From: Allomuricauda sp.
Lineage (GTDB): Bacteria > Bacteroidota > Bacteroidia > Flavobacteriales > Flavobacteriaceae
Direction: 5' to 3'
DNA length: 64,000 nucleotides
Assembly: GCF_028280385.1 (NCBI RefSeq)
Contig: NZ_JANQLX010000003.1
Location: forward strand, 62,001-126,000
The notes under the pieces were generated by a model. It was given only the letters and a program-made list of their open reading frames with translations. It did not search any database and was not told the origin of the DNA. Shown piece after piece: positions 25,721 through 36,221 of this stretch (position 1 is its first letter; each line of letters opens with the position of its first letter). Made by a program: the position numbers and the translations under genes.

Positions 25721-27501
25721 CGGGTGTAATTGATTAGTTTTCTACGATAGGCGGTCAGTAACTTGGATTTGGAAATAAATCCGACGTACTTTCCATCCCG
25801 AATAACAGGAAGATTCCAAGCACCACTATCCTGGAATTTTTGCATGACCTGTTTCATGCTGTCACTATTGTAAAAGATATGTTCCGGCGGGGCATGCATC
25901 AAGTTTTTTACAAAAACTTTCTCGTACAGTTCTGTATCAAACATAAATTCCCGGATGTCATCCAACACAATGATGCCCATCAGTTTTTGGTCTTTGTCAA
26001 GTACCGGAAAAAGGTTCCGCTTGGACTTGGAAACGGATTCGTGCAGCATTTGTCCCAGCGACATTTCTGGATCCACCGATTTGAAATTGGTCTCAATGAC
26101 ATCGTCCAACTCCATTAAGCCCAATACCATTTGATCTTTGTTGTGGGTAAGTACCGCGCCAATTTTGGCCAACTCTTTGGTATAAATGGTATAATCCAAG
26201 GCATTTTTGGTGATGAGAAATGAAATGGATGCTGTTATCATCAGGGGGACAAACAGTTGATATCCACCCGTGATCTCTGCAATCAGGAAAATAGCTGTTA
26301 AAGGTGCATGTATCACCCCGGCAATAAGTCCGGCCATACCAATTAGGGTAAAATTACTTTCGGAAACCTCAAAACCAAATCCAAGATTGTTGATGACCTT
26401 AGCTACCACATTGCCAAGGGCGCTGCCCATTACCATGGTGGGGATAAAGATTCCGCCTGCCCCCCCTGCCGCAAATGTAGCTGTCATGGCAATGGCCTTA
26501 AAGATGGTAATACCGAACAAAAGCGCAATGACCACCCAGATGTTATGGGTGTAATCATCAAAAGGGGTGTTGCCCAAAGCGGTAAGATGGTTGCCATCCA
26601 ACAAATTATTGATGAACCCAAAGCCCTCACCATATAATGGCGGGATGGCATAGAGCATAATTCCAATAGCCAAACCACCTACCAACAATTTATACTTGGG
26701 ACTTTTGAACCGTTTGAAAAATTCAAGGATGGCAAAGTACATTTTGGTGAAATAAATAGAGGCAAAGGCCGTACCCACACCCAATAGGATATAGAAAAAA
26801 GTATCACGAAGTTGAAACCCTTCGGACAAGGAAAAACTAAATAGCACCTCGTTGCCTAAAAAGAAATAGGAGGTAAGCACCCCTGAAATTGAAGCCAAAA
26901 GCAAGGGGAGCATGGATAGCATGGTCAGGTCCAAGGTGAAAACTTCCACAGCGAATATTATGGCCGCAATGGGCGATTGAAATATGGAGGAAATGGCACC
27001 AGCGGAGGCACAGGCCACCAATAAGGAACGGGTCTTGGTATCAATATGGAACAGGCGGCTTAAATTTGAGCTAATGGCTGAACCGGATTTTACGGCAGGA
27101 CCCAGCAACCCTACCGACCCACCAAACCCAACAGTCAATGGAGCCGCGATCAATGGGGTATAGATGTTTTTTACATCCAGGAGGCCACCCTTTTTGGAGA
27201 GTGAAAAAATTATGGACGAAACCGCATGCTCAATAGGCTTTTTGTGTACAAATTTTACATAGAGGTACACCAGAGTGAGCCCAAATACTGGCAGGATGAA
27301 ATACAATTGGTTTTGGGAAATGACAATTCCGCCTTCCAGTAGTGCCTGGATAAAATAGGTGATGTTTTTTAAGGAAACCGCAGCCAGTCCAGCCAAAAAT
27401 CCCACCACAACACTCATGATATGCACAAAAGTCTTGTTGGAAATATTTTTATATCTCCATTTGAGAAATCGGGTGAGGAGTTTCTTTCTTTTGCCGGACA
27501 T
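25717..27501 (-). CDS. CLC family chloride channel/transporter with CBS domains
   Basis: This 594-residue protein has an 18-helix CLC membrane core to about residue 430, then a CBS pair (about 450-585) that may bind adenine nucleotides. The signature GGIFIP is present. The first selectivity loop reads GGSVGLLGP (residues 127-135), where most CLCs have GxEGP, so the external gating glutamate is L133. The internal proton glutamate position also reads E186-V187, with only one of the usual two acids. It may therefore conduct chloride without proton exchange (inference). It is downstream of aspS past a terminator and coupled to the 87-residue protein. Confidence 0.9.
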   Translation of the reverse strand: MSGKRKKLLTRFLKWRYKNISNKTFVHIMSVVVGFLAGLAAVSLKNITYFIQALLEGGIVISQNQLYFILPVFGLTLVYLYVKFVHKKPIEHAVSSIIFSLSKKGGLLDVKNIYTPLIAAPLTVGFGGSVGLLGPAVKSGSAISSNLSRLFHIDTKTRSLLVACASAGAISSIFQSPIAAIIFAVEVFTLDLTMLSMLPLLLASISGVLTSYFFLGNEVLFSFSLSEGFQLRDTFFYILLGVGTAFASIYFTKMYFAILEFFKRFKSPKYKLLVGGLAIGIMLYAIPPLYGEGFGFINNLLDGNHLTALGNTPFDDYTHNIWVVIALLFGITIFKAIAMTATFAAGGAGGIFIPTMVMGSALGNVVAKVINNLGFGFEVSESNFTLIGMAGLIAGVIHAPLTAIFLIAEITGGYQLFVPLMITASISFLITKNALDYTIYTKELAKIGAVLTHNKDQMVLGLMELDDVIETNFKSVDPEMSLGQMLHESVSKSKRNLFPVLDKDQKLMGIIVLDDIREFMFDTELYEKVFVKNLMHAPPEHIFYNSDSMKQVMQKFQDSGAWNLPVIRDGKYVGFISKSKLLTAYRRKLINYTR

Positions 27502-27530
27502 GGGTTTTTGCTACACTTAAAAATATTAAA

Positions 27531-27551
27531 AATCCCGCTCTGGGCGGGATT
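27531..27551 (-). terminator. aspS terminator
   Basis: AATCCCGC-TCTGG-GCGGGATT forms an 8-bp stem. On the minus strand it is followed by TTTTTAATATTTTT. It lies just after the aspS stop and before the CLC gene. Confidence 0.85.
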
Positions 27552-27561
27552 CTTTAGCGTA

Positions 27562-29310
27562 TTATAAATCCAATTTTAGATGGAGTTCCTTTAATTGTTC
27601 TTCATCTATATGGGCGGGAGCATCGATCATCACATCCCTTCCACTATTGTTTTTGGGAAAGGCGATAAAGTCGCGAATGGTTTCCTGTCCACCCAATATG
27701 GCCACAAGTCTGTCCAATCCAAATGCGATTCCGCCATGGGGAGGGGCCCCATATTGGAAGGCATCCATCAAGAACCCAAATTGCTCTCTTGCCTCTTCCG
27801 GGGTAAATCCAAGATGTTTGAACATGGTGGCCTGTACTTCCTTATCGTGGATTCTGATGGAACCACCACCGATCTCATTACCGTTTAGCACCAAATCGTA
27901 AGCATTGGCTTTAACCGCCCCTGGTTGGGATTCCAGCAATTCAAGTTGCCCTGGTTTGGGGGAAGTAAAAGGATGGTGCATGGCATGGTAAGTGCCGGTT
28001 TCCTCGTCCAATTCCAATAAAGGAAAATCAATTACCCATAGCGGAGCGAACTCATCAGGCTTCCGTAGTCCCAATCGTTCTGCCAATTCCATTCGGAGTG
28101 CACTGAGCTGTGCACGGGTCTCGTTGGTGTTTCCTGAAAGCACACAGATGAGATCTCCGGATTGTGCCCCGGTAACCTCTGCCCATTTTGACAGATCATC
28201 TTGGTCGTAGAATTTATCCACCGAAGATTTATACGTCCCATCCTCATTGCATTTTACATATACCATACCTTTGGCACCCACTTGAGGGCGTTTGACCCAA
28301 TCAATAAGTTTGTCAATTTCCTTCCGGGTATAGCTGGCCCCTCCGGGAACGGCGATACCTACGACCAGTTCGGCCGAGTTGAACACATTGAAATCTTTGT
28401 GTTGCGCAACAGCATTGAGTTCCCCGAATTCCATTCCAAAACGGATGTCCGGCTTGTCGTTCCCATAACGGCGCATAGCCTCATCAAAGGTGATTCTTGG
28501 AAAATCACCTGATTCCACACCATGGATTTCTTTTAACAGATGACGGGTCAGGCCTTCAAAAGTGTTTAGGATGTCTTCCTGTTCCACAAAGGCCATTTCA
28601 CAATCTATTTGGGTGAACTCGGGTTGGCGGTCCGCCCTTAGGTCCTCATCCCGGAAACACTTGACGATTTGAAAATATTTATCCATTCCACCCACCATCA
28701 ACAATTGTTTAAAGGTCTGTGGGGATTGCGGGAGGGCATAAAACTGCCCTTCATTCATTCTGCTTGGGACCAAAAAGTCGCGGGCTCCCTCAGGGGTTGA
28801 TTTGATTAAATAGGGGGTTTCCACTTCAATAAAGCCTTCCTCTGAAAGATATTTGCGAACCTCCATGGTCACTTGGTGCCGAAAGATGAGGTTGTTCTTT
28901 ACAGGGTTTCTGCGGATATCCAAATAACGATACTTCATGCGTAGATCTTCCCCACCATCAGTCTCGTCCTCAATGGTAAAGGGCGGAAGTACGGAAGGGT
29001 TCAAGACATTGAGTTCTTCCACGAGGACCTCCACATCCCCTGTGGGAAGGTTTGGATTCTTGGACGCTCTCTCTATGACTTTTCCCTTGACCTGCAAAAC
29101 GGTTTCGCGACCCAGTTCACGGGATCGTTCAAGAAGTTCCCTCGGAGTGCGCTCCTGATCCAGTACCAATTGGGTGATGCCATAGCGATCTCTAAGATCT
29201 ATCCAAACCACGAAACCTTTGTCCCGTACTTTGTGGACCCAACCACTTAAAACAACTTCAGAATCTATTTGGGATGCCCTCAAGGCACCGCAGGTGGTAC
29301 TTCTATACAT
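27562..29310 (-). CDS. aspS: Aspartyl-tRNA synthetase
   Basis: This 582-residue class II synthetase has an OB-fold anticodon-binding domain (about 1-110, [10 protein letters not shown]...WIDLRDRYG). The catalytic core follows with motif 2 [18 protein letters not shown] and motif 3 [11 protein letters not shown] bacterial GAD insertion lies between them. It attaches aspartate to tRNA-Asp. Residues that would separate discriminating from non-discriminating enzymes were not assessed. A TAAATTTG -7 element lies upstream at 29330-29337. Confidence 0.97.
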   Translation of the reverse strand: MYRSTTCGALRASQIDSEVVLSGWVHKVRDKGFVVWIDLRDRYGITQLVLDQERTPRELLERSRELGRETVLQVKGKVIERASKNPNLPTGDVEVLVEELNVLNPSVLPPFTIEDETDGGEDLRMKYRYLDIRRNPVKNNLIFRHQVTMEVRKYLSEEGFIEVETPYLIKSTPEGARDFLVPSRMNEGQFYALPQSPQTFKQLLMVGGMDKYFQIVKCFRDEDLRADRQPEFTQIDCEMAFVEQEDILNTFEGLTRHLLKEIHGVESGDFPRITFDEAMRRYGNDKPDIRFGMEFGELNAVAQHKDFNVFNSAELVVGIAVPGGASYTRKEIDKLIDWVKRPQVGAKGMVYVKCNEDGTYKSSVDKFYDQDDLSKWAEVTGAQSGDLICVLSGNTNETRAQLSALRMELAERLGLRKPDEFAPLWVIDFPLLELDEETGTYHAMHHPFTSPKPGQLELLESQPGAVKANAYDLVLNGNEIGGGSIRIHDKEVQATMFKHLGFTPEEAREQFGFLMDAFQYGAPPHGGIAFGLDRLVAILGGQETIRDFIAFPKNNSGRDVMIDAPAHIDEEQLKELHLKLDL

Positions 29311-29329
29311 GATGTTACTTATGGAGGGG

Positions 29330-29337
29330 CAAATTTA
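29330..29337 (-). promoter_or_regulatory. -7 element of aspS
   Basis: On the minus strand TAAATTTG matches TAnnTTTG exactly, 19 bases before the aspS ATG. No TTG at the expected spacing is visible. Confidence 0.38.
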
Positions 29338-29620
29338 ATAGGAATACTACGATTTATTGCCAGATATACACATTTTCTGACCTAATATACTTTAAAGCTT
29401 ATGGAGATGAATTTTATCTCCAATTTTGATACATAACATAAAAGAAACATTAAAGAAAAGATAGATTTACAAATAATATGAATGATAAGGTGTCAAATTT
29501 ATCGATTATTGGGCACAAATATTAAAATATAAAATATTGAAAATCAGATATTAAAACAATTAATGTTAACTTAATGTAAATTAAAAGTTACTTTAAGATG
29601 TATTTAAAGTAAAATAATGG

Positions 29621-29628
29621 TAACTTTG
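29621..29628 (+). promoter_or_regulatory. -7 element of the MORN-repeat gene
   Basis: TAACTTTG matches TAnnTTTG exactly and would give a leader of about 45 bases before the ATG at 29680. The -33 TTG is not seen. Confidence 0.4.
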
Positions 29629-29679
29629 TAGCGTTAGTAATTCATAAGGATTCTATTAATCATTTAAAACCCATCATAT

Positions 29680-30030
29680 ATGAAGACAGCAATATTTTTC
29701 TTAGCGGTGATGTTTTCGGTAAGTATGTATCCTCAGGATACCGAACCGACTTTTGAAAAAGTGGGGAAAGTGGTAAAAGCTACATATTTTCACGAAAACG
29801 GTAACATAGCCCAAACGGGTTACTTTTTAGGAGACAAATTACATGGCCAATGGTTTATGTACGATGTTGACGGAAAGAAAATCGCCTCTGGTAAATATGT
29901 TGATGGAATGAAATCAGGGAAATGGTTCTTTTGGGAAGGTGAAGTATTGAAGGAGGTCGACTTTGTGGCCAACCGTATGGTGAATGTAAAGAACTGGAAC
30001 CAATCTGAGGTTGTTTCTGTTGACAATTAA
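29680..30030 (+). CDS. Exported MORN-repeat (YwqK-like) protein
   Basis: This 116-residue protein has a signal peptide (TAIFFLAVMFSVSMYPQ). Two to three MORN_2 repeats follow: YFHENGNIAQTGYFLGDKLHGQW, then YDVDGKKIASGKYVDGMKSGKW, then WEGEVLKEV. Such proteins are often labelled YwqK antitoxins, but the exported form in Flavobacteria has no known toxin partner, and none is adjacent. Function is unknown. It stands alone, with a promoter upstream and a strong bidirectional terminator downstream. Confidence 0.85.
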   Translation: MKTAIFFLAVMFSVSMYPQDTEPTFEKVGKVVKATYFHENGNIAQTGYFLGDKLHGQWFMYDVDGKKIASGKYVDGMKSGKWFFWEGEVLKEVDFVANRMVNVKNWNQSEVVSVDN

Positions 30031-30051
30031 CCTTAGGATAGTGTTTAAATG

Positions 30052-30081
30052 AAAAAGCCCCGACATCTGTCGGGGCTTTTT
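30052..30081. terminator. Bidirectional Rho-independent terminator
   Basis: AAAAAGCCCCGACA-TC-TGTCGGGGCTTTTT is a perfect 14-bp stem with flanking A and T runs. It serves both the MORN gene (plus) and the RND efflux operon (minus). Confidence 0.93.
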
Positions 30082-30097
30082 TTGTAGTCCGCCCTGT

Positions 30098-33000
30098 TTA
30101 GGCGGCTATATCCAATACTTCTTTGTTGTTTTCTTCTTTTCTAACCCTTCTTTTGTGGAGCCTGATCTTAATTCTATAGACCAAACTGAAAAGAATAGGG
30201 ACCACGATCAAGGTTAGGAAGGTGGCAACCAGCAGCCCGTAGATCACGGTCCATGCCAGCGGTCCCCAGAAGATCACGTTGTCCCCGCCAAAATATATTT
30301 TTGGGTTGAATTCACTGAACAGGGTAAAAAAGTTGATGTTGAACCCTGTGGCCAACGGAATAAGCCCCAAGATGGTGGTGATGGCCGTAAGCAATACGGG
30401 ACGTAATCTCGCTTTTCCACCTTTAACCACGGCTTCCAGGAAATCTTCGGACTCCAAAAGATCGTCCTCTTCCATTTCCAATTCCACTTTTTTCCTATCG
30501 ATCAATAATTGGGTGTAATCCAACAGCACCACCCCATTGTTTACCACAATACCGGCCAAGGAGATAATTCCCATCATGGTCATCATGATCACAAAAGCAC
30601 TTCCCGTTGCCACAATTCCACCAAACACCCCTATTAAACTCAGGAAGATGGCCAGCATGATGATTCCAGGTTTGGAAACTGAATTAAATTGGAAGATGAG
30701 GATAAAGAAAATCAATCCCAAACCGGTAAAAAATGCACCCATCAAAAAGGACATCTGCTTGGTTTGTTCCTCAATTTGTCCGGTATAATCCACCTTTATA
30801 TTGGCAGGAAGTTCTGTAAAGCCCTCCATTTCATCCTTTACTTTGCTCACAATAGCACCAGCATCTGTGAATCCGGGAGCCAAAGCTGAATAAACGGTTA
30901 CCACCCTTCTTGTATCACGGTGCTTGATGGCACTAAAGCCTGAGGTGTTTACTTGTGAAGCTACCGCGGAGACGGGAACTTCCTTGGTTTTACCAGAATT
31001 CTGGTCCTTAAAGGTGATCCTCTGATTGAACAGCGCACTGGTGTTATATCGGTTCTCTTCATTGAAGCGAACATAGATATCATAGTCCTCGCCGTCTTTT
31101 TTGTAAATACCTGCCTTCGCCCCAAAGATGGAGTTTCGAAGCTGTTCCCCCACCTGGCCGGTTGCCACGCCAAGCTCTCCAGCTTTTTTGCGATCTACTT
31201 CCACCAACATGGAAGGCTTTGACTTGTTAACGTCTATTTTGAGTTCATCGATTCCAGGGATATTCTTGGAGTTGATGAAGTTTCTCATTTTTTCAGCCGT
31301 TGCAATAAGATCAGTATAGTCATCCCCTTCCAATTCAATATTGATTGGATATCCAGCGGGAGGACCTACGGCATCTTTTTCCACTGAAATGGCCACTCCG
31401 GGATATACATCCTTTAAAGCTTCCTGAACTTTTTTCAGCAGTTCGTTACTATCAGCACCTTCCCGGAATTTGTATTCCCGCATGGTGGCAGTGATTTTAC
31501 CACGGTGCGGCATTTTTGCGGTGGATCCCCCATCAGTCTGGGGATTACCGGCACCTTCTCCAACTTGGGATACTGCACTTTCAGTCAAGAAATTGAAATC
31601 CCCATGTTTGTAGGCATCCTCATTGATGATGGCATACACCCTTTCCTCAACCTCTTCCGTTATTTCATTGGTCTTTTCTATATCGGTCCCTTCAGGATAT
31701 TCGATATACACAATGATCTGGTTAGGGGTATTGTCCGGGAAAAACTCCACTTTGGTACGCTGACTTCCAACGGAAGCGCCAAAGCCCATAAAGGCAAGAA
31801 GCAATAACACAAATGTTCCTACTGCAATATAAATGGGCTTTCTTCCATGTAAGGCCCTTCGAAGGGTCTTCTCATAAAACCGTTCCCATCTTGGAAGAAT
31901 TTGGTTTTGGAAACCATTGGCCCATCCTCTAAGGAACAACCTGTATCCCCATAGCAAAATGGCAGTGACCACCATCAATGATCCCAATGCCCGATAACTT
32001 CCTCCAAAGAGGATGATCAGCAACCCAATTCCGGCAACAATGGACGTCAATTGGATGATTTGTTTGAGCGGCATTTCCTTATCCTCGGTAGTCATATATC
32101 GGGATACCAAAACGGAGTTGAAGAAGATGGCCACAAAAAGCGATGATCCAAGAACTACGGAAAGGGTAACAGGGAAATAGATCATAAATTGACCCATTAC
32201 CCCGGGCCAAAGCCCCAGGGGAACAAATGCGGCCACGGTGGTCAAAGTGGAAATGATAATTGGAAATGCAATCTCCCCAATCCCTTTTTTGGCCGCTTCA
32301 ATCCGGGACATCCCTTCTTGATCAATTAAGCGGTATACATTCTCCACAACCACAATACCGTTGTCTACCAACATACCAAGTCCCATAATCAAACCAAACA
32401 AGATCATGGTGTTCATCGTATAGCCCAAGGTATTCAGAATCATCAAGGACATGAACATGGACATAGGGATGGCAAACCCAACAAACAATGCATTCTTAAA
32501 GCCAAGGAAAAACATCAAAACAGTAACTACCAGGATGATTCCGAAGATGATATTGTTTACCAAATCGTCTACCTGTCCAATGGTTTTGGATGATTGGTCG
32601 TTGGCAATACTTATTTCAAGGTCTTGTGGGAATACATTTTCGATTGCGTTGTCCACAATGACCTGAATCTGTTCTGCGGCGGCCACCATGTTTTTACCGG
32701 CCCGTTTTTTAACATCCAGCATTACCACCGGATGTCCAAACTCCCGGGCATAGGTGGTCTTGTCTTCTTCTTTAAAGGTAACCACGGCAATGTCCCTGAG
32801 GTAAACGGAATTTCCATTTTCTGACTTCACCACAAAATTGTCCAAATCCTTGGGTTTGTCAATTTCCCCAACAATTCTAATGGTTCTTCGTTGTCCGCTG
32901 GTAATCAGGTTTCCTGCAGAGGCTGTTACATTTTCATTGCTGATTGCTTTGATCACATCATTAAAACTGACCTTGGCGGCCATCATCTTGTAGATGTCCA

Positions 33001-33607
33001 CAGCAACCTCAACCTCTTTTTCCTGGGCTCCACGGATATCTACCTGTTTGATTTCCTGTAAAGCCTCTATCTCATCTTCCAAGTATTCGCCATACTCCTT
33101 GAGTTGATCCACCGGATAGTCTCCTGAAATATTGATGTTGAGGATGGGCATTTCCTCAGACATGCTCAAATCAAATACATTGGGCTCTACCTTGGCTCCA
33201 TTATAGGTTGGCCAATCTTCACCGGCGGTTTGGGAATCTACTTCATCCTTTACTTTTTGTTTGGCCGCATCCACAGAAATATTCTCGTCAAACTCCACAA
33301 TGATCATGGAATAATCTTCTTGGGAGGTAGAGGTGATTTCAATGACGTTACTTACGGTCTTAAGCTCGTCTTCCAGCGGATCGGTGATCAACTTTTCAAC
33401 ATCTTCTGCTGTGTTTCCAGGATAAAGAGAGCTGATATAGATCTTGGTCTCCTTGATTTCGGGGAAATTTTCCCGCGGCATGCTGAAGTAGGCCGATGCC
33501 CCTAGAAAAAGGATCACAGCAATCAAAACATACATGGTTGTTTTGTTGTCTATGGCCCAAGAGGACAGCCTAAATTCCTTATCTACTTTTTTCTTTTGTT
33601 TACTCAT
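30098..33607 (-). CDS. RND efflux transporter, permease subunit (AcrB-like)
   Basis: This 1169-residue inner-membrane pump has the RND repeat layout of one N-terminal helix, a periplasmic porter loop, six helices, a second loop and the last helices. The proton-relay aspartate of helix 4 is in GMLVDNGIVVVENV. It exports small molecules from the periplasm or inner leaflet through the TolC-like channel. It is about 120 residues longer than AcrB; an extra helix-rich insert after the first membrane block (IIQLTSIVAGIGLLIILFGG region) accounts for most of this. It is the last gene of tetR-tolC-adaptor-RND. Substrate is unknown. Confidence 0.95.
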   Translation of the reverse strand: MSKQKKKVDKEFRLSSWAIDNKTTMYVLIAVILFLGASAYFSMPRENFPEIKETKIYISSLYPGNTAEDVEKLITDPLEDELKTVSNVIEITSTSQEDYSMIIVEFDENISVDAAKQKVKDEVDSQTAGEDWPTYNGAKVEPNVFDLSMSEEMPILNINISGDYPVDQLKEYGEYLEDEIEALQEIKQVDIRGAQEKEVEVAVDIYKMMAAKVSFNDVIKAISNENVTASAGNLITSGQRRTIRIVGEIDKPKDLDNFVVKSENGNSVYLRDIAVVTFKEEDKTTYAREFGHPVVMLDVKKRAGKNMVAAAEQIQVIVDNAIENVFPQDLEISIANDQSSKTIGQVDDLVNNIIFGIILVVTVLMFFLGFKNALFVGFAIPMSMFMSLMILNTLGYTMNTMILFGLIMGLGMLVDNGIVVVENVYRLIDQEGMSRIEAAKKGIGEIAFPIIISTLTTVAAFVPLGLWPGVMGQFMIYFPVTLSVVLGSSLFVAIFFNSVLVSRYMTTEDKEMPLKQIIQLTSIVAGIGLLIILFGGSYRALGSLMVVTAILLWGYRLFLRGWANGFQNQILPRWERFYEKTLRRALHGRKPIYIAVGTFVLLLLAFMGFGASVGSQRTKVEFFPDNTPNQIIVYIEYPEGTDIEKTNEITEEVEERVYAIINEDAYKHGDFNFLTESAVSQVGEGAGNPQTDGGSTAKMPHRGKITATMREYKFREGADSNELLKKVQEALKDVYPGVAISVEKDAVGPPAGYPINIELEGDDYTDLIATAEKMRNFINSKNIPGIDELKIDVNKSKPSMLVEVDRKKAGELGVATGQVGEQLRNSIFGAKAGIYKKDGEDYDIYVRFNEENRYNTSALFNQRITFKDQNSGKTKEVPVSAVASQVNTSGFSAIKHRDTRRVVTVYSALAPGFTDAGAIVSKVKDEMEGFTELPANIKVDYTGQIEEQTKQMSFLMGAFFTGLGLIFFILIFQFNSVSKPGIIMLAIFLSLIGVFGGIVATGSAFVIMMTMMGIISLAGIVVNNGVVLLDYTQLLIDRKKVELEMEEDDLLESEDFLEAVVKGGKARLRPVLLTAITTILGLIPLATGFNINFFTLFSEFNPKIYFGGDNVIFWGPLAWTVIYGLLVATFLTLIVVPILFSLVYRIKIRLHKRRVRKEENNKEVLDIAA

Positions 33608-33676
33608 TCTGTAAAAGTCTTTAGTCTATGATTGATAAACATTGGATTTATGGAATTGTAATTTGAACCACCGGAC

Positions 33677-34852
33677 TTATTTCCCGTTTTTAATACGGAC
33701 CTTTTGACCTTCTTTCACGCTTCTTGCTCCTTCGTCAATGATACCATCACCGTTGTTGATTCCGGAAAGTACCTCAACATAATCGCCCTGGGTCTTACCA
33801 GTTTCAATGATTACTTTTTTGGCAATCGCATCTGAAGAAGTGGAATCGGCATCCACCAAATACACATATTGTTCTCCTTCTGCATTTTCTGAAACGATAC
33901 TTTGGGGAATCAAAATGGCATTTTCATTAGTATAATCGTTGATCATGACCTTGGCGGTCAAATTCGGTTTGATTTTTCCGCCTTCACTTGGCACGGGAAT
34001 TTCAGCGGTAAAGGAACGGTTGTCCGGGTTGATGAAATTTCCAGTTTGCCTAATGGTCGTATTGACACTGTCTCCCAATACCGGGAAATAAACCTGTACG
34101 CTTTTCCCTGGGGTAACATTGGGTAAATGGCTTTCAGGAACTTCAACCTCTATATACATATTGGTAAGATTCACGATACGGAACACTTCAGAACCCTGCC
34201 CTGGGGCTACCACGGTACCTTGGTCCTTGATCACATCATCAATAATTCCCGAAAACGGTGCTCTAATGGAAGATTTGGCCACTTGGCTTTGCAATTGTTT
34301 TACGGCACTGTCCGTAGCCTCATAGTTGCTCTTTGCTTGCAAGTACTGGATTTCAGAACCAATATTCTGTTCCCAAAGACGTTTTTGGCGCTCGAAGGTG
34401 GTTTGGGCCAGGGCCGCTTGGGTTTTGGCCTGTGCCAGTTGGCTGGAAAGTCCGCCATCGTCAATAGAAGCTAAAATTTGCCCTTTGTTGACTTTTTGTC
34501 CTTTCTTCACATAAACTCGGTAGAGCGTACCTGCCATTTCTGGATAGATCAGTACATTCTGTTTGGTCATGACATCACCCTGAAGTTCCAAATAGTGGTT
34601 AAATTTTTCGGTATTGGCCGCTATGGTGGTCACCAAGGGTAATTTGGCATGATCGTCCAATTGCGCAATGGCAGAATCCAGGGAGTGCAATTGTTTTTCA
34701 AGCGCTTTTTGGGCATTGGACAACTCTGTTCGCTTGGCACGTATGGCAGCAAGGTCCTTGGCTTCCAGAACGCTTTCAACCGAACCGTTCCCACCGCCTC
34801 CACAGGAAGCAAGAACAACGGCTGTTAGTGTGATATATAAAATATTTTTCAT
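33677..34852 (-). CDS. RND efflux periplasmic adaptor (membrane fusion protein), lipoprotein
   Basis: This 391-residue protein has a lipoprotein signal with C17 in LASCGGGG, then an unusual N-terminal coiled-coil (about 30-70). The lipoyl halves VLIYPEMAGTLYRVYVKKGQKVNKGQIL and IRAPFSGIIDDVIKDQGTVVAPGQ flank a helical hairpin. A beta-barrel and membrane-proximal domain follow. It bridges the RND pump to the TolC-like channel. It lies 69 bases upstream of the permease gene and 34 bases downstream of tolC. Confidence 0.93.
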   Translation of the reverse strand: MKNILYITLTAVVLASCGGGGNGSVESVLEAKDLAAIRAKRTELSNAQKALEKQLHSLDSAIAQLDDHAKLPLVTTIAANTEKFNHYLELQGDVMTKQNVLIYPEMAGTLYRVYVKKGQKVNKGQILASIDDGGLSSQLAQAKTQAALAQTTFERQKRLWEQNIGSEIQYLQAKSNYEATDSAVKQLQSQVAKSSIRAPFSGIIDDVIKDQGTVVAPGQGSEVFRIVNLTNMYIEVEVPESHLPNVTPGKSVQVYFPVLGDSVNTTIRQTGNFINPDNRSFTAEIPVPSEGGKIKPNLTAKVMINDYTNENAILIPQSIVSENAEGEQYVYLVDADSTSSDAIAKKVIIETGKTQGDYVEVLSGINNGDGIIDEGARSVKEGQKVRIKNGK

Positions 34853-34886
34853 GATTGAATGGATTTGTTTTAAGGGTTTAAGCTCG

Positions 34887-36221
34887 TTAGTTGTTTAGGA
34901 TGGTCTCCAACGCTGTTTTTTTGTTGATGACATCCACCATGGATTGCAAATATTCTTGTTGGGTGGAATACAATTGGGTCTGGGCCTGTCTTAACTCAAA
35001 ACTGGTGGCCAAACCTTCGGTGTATTTCACTTGGTTCTTGTTTTCAATACGCTCGGCCAAGGCCAAGTTTTCTTTGGAAGTGCCATATTCCTCAATGGCA
35101 AGTATGTAATCGCTTTTGGCGCTTTCCAATTGTAGACGAATCTGTTCCTCGGCTTCGGTGAGCTGTGTACGGGCCTTATCCAAAGCTATCTTGGCGCGCT
35201 GTGTACTGGCACTCCTTTTAAAAGAACTAAAAATGGGAATATTAAGGTCAAATCCCATTACGGAAGAACCAAACCACTCTTGTCCGCTACTCAAAAAATT
35301 GAATCGATCACTAAAGGAATTTCCCCCATAGTTGACGAAGGCGTTCAAGGTGGGCAGGGCCCTGCTTTTGGCTAATTTATGTTCAAAATAGCGTTGCTCC
35401 TCTAAGTTGATGGCCAATTTATAGTCTACGTTATTACCTATTTCGAACGCGGAATCCAACAGCCCAAAATCGATTTGTTTTTGGGTAAGGTCATCCAGGT
35501 TCTCGGATAGGATTGTAGGGGTGTCAATAGGGAGCCCCAAAACCAAATTCAACATTTGCAGAGTGATTTTTTCCAATCGCCTGCCGTTCTTTAACTGGTT
35601 CTCCACAGAAGATAGGGTAATCTTTAATTGATCCACGCTTTCCTCATCCCCAAGGCCATTATCAAAGATTTTTTGGGTTTCGTAAAGGTTCTTTTCCAAG
35701 GTGGCCTTGTTGTTCTCGGAGATTTTTACACTTTCTTGGGCCAAGAGCACATTGCCGTAGGCTTCTACCACGGATTTGGTTACATCCAAGGTGTTTTTCT
35801 CCTTGTTGTTCTGGCTATAGCTCAAAAACGCCTTGGTAGCTTGTACGCCCACAATGTATGAACCATCAAAAATTTGCTGGGTCAAGGTGGCGGCGGCACT
35901 TGCGGATTGGGCCTGTCCAAAAACCACTTCCTGGAAAGTTCCGGGCTCCCCGCCAAAAAATTCGGCTGGAATCTGGGTAACAGGTTGCTTTAATTGGTTT
36001 TGATAGCTAATGGCGCCGGAAATTTGTGGCAATCCGTCCGCAATGGTTTCCCATTTTTGCTTCTGGGCGTCCACAATATCCCTATCGGCATTGAGCGCAC
36101 TGTAGTTGTGCTCCAGTGCATGGGCAATGGCCTGCTCCAAGGTAAAGCTGTAGGAAGCAGTTTCCTGGGCCTGCCCAAACCATGTTAGCAATAACAATAG
36201 ACTGATAATGGTTGTTCGCAT
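34887..36221 (-). CDS. TolC family outer-membrane efflux channel
   Basis: This 444-residue protein has a signal peptide (MRTTIISLLLLLTWFGQAQ) followed by two long repeats, each made of helices and strands (LEQAIAHALEHNYSALNADRDI and later ANLEEQRYFEHKLAKSRALPTLNAFV). The fold is a trimeric outer-membrane barrel plus periplasmic tunnel. The start codon is adjacent to the tetR stop, so the two genes are tightly linked. It forms the exit duct of the pump encoded downstream. Confidence 0.94.
   Translation of the reverse strand: MRTTIISLLLLLTWFGQAQETASYSFTLEQAIAHALEHNYSALNADRDIVDAQKQKWETIADGLPQISGAISYQNQLKQPVTQIPAEFFGGEPGTFQEVVFGQAQSASAAATLTQQIFDGSYIVGVQATKAFLSYSQNNKEKNTLDVTKSVVEAYGNVLLAQESVKISENNKATLEKNLYETQKIFDNGLGDEESVDQLKITLSSVENQLKNGRRLEKITLQMLNLVLGLPIDTPTILSENLDDLTQKQIDFGLLDSAFEIGNNVDYKLAINLEEQRYFEHKLAKSRALPTLNAFVNYGGNSFSDRFNFLSSGQEWFGSSVMGFDLNIPIFSSFKRSASTQRAKIALDKARTQLTEAEEQIRLQLESAKSDYILAIEEYGTSKENLALAERIENKNQVKYTEGLATSFELRQAQTQLYSTQQEYLQSMVDVINKKTALETILNN

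Larger units (their letters stand above)
29311..29679. other. AT-rich intergenic region between divergent aspS and MORN gene
   Basis: This 369-base gap has no open frame of gene-like character on either strand. It is strongly AT-rich and holds -7 elements for both flanking genes (29330-29337 minus, 29621-29628 plus). I see no hairpin or repeat of note. Confidence 0.6.

Noticed and set aside
29680..30030. YwqK-type antitoxin of a toxin-antitoxin pair
   Set aside because: The protein is exported and no toxin-like gene is adjacent, so it is called a MORN-repeat protein only.
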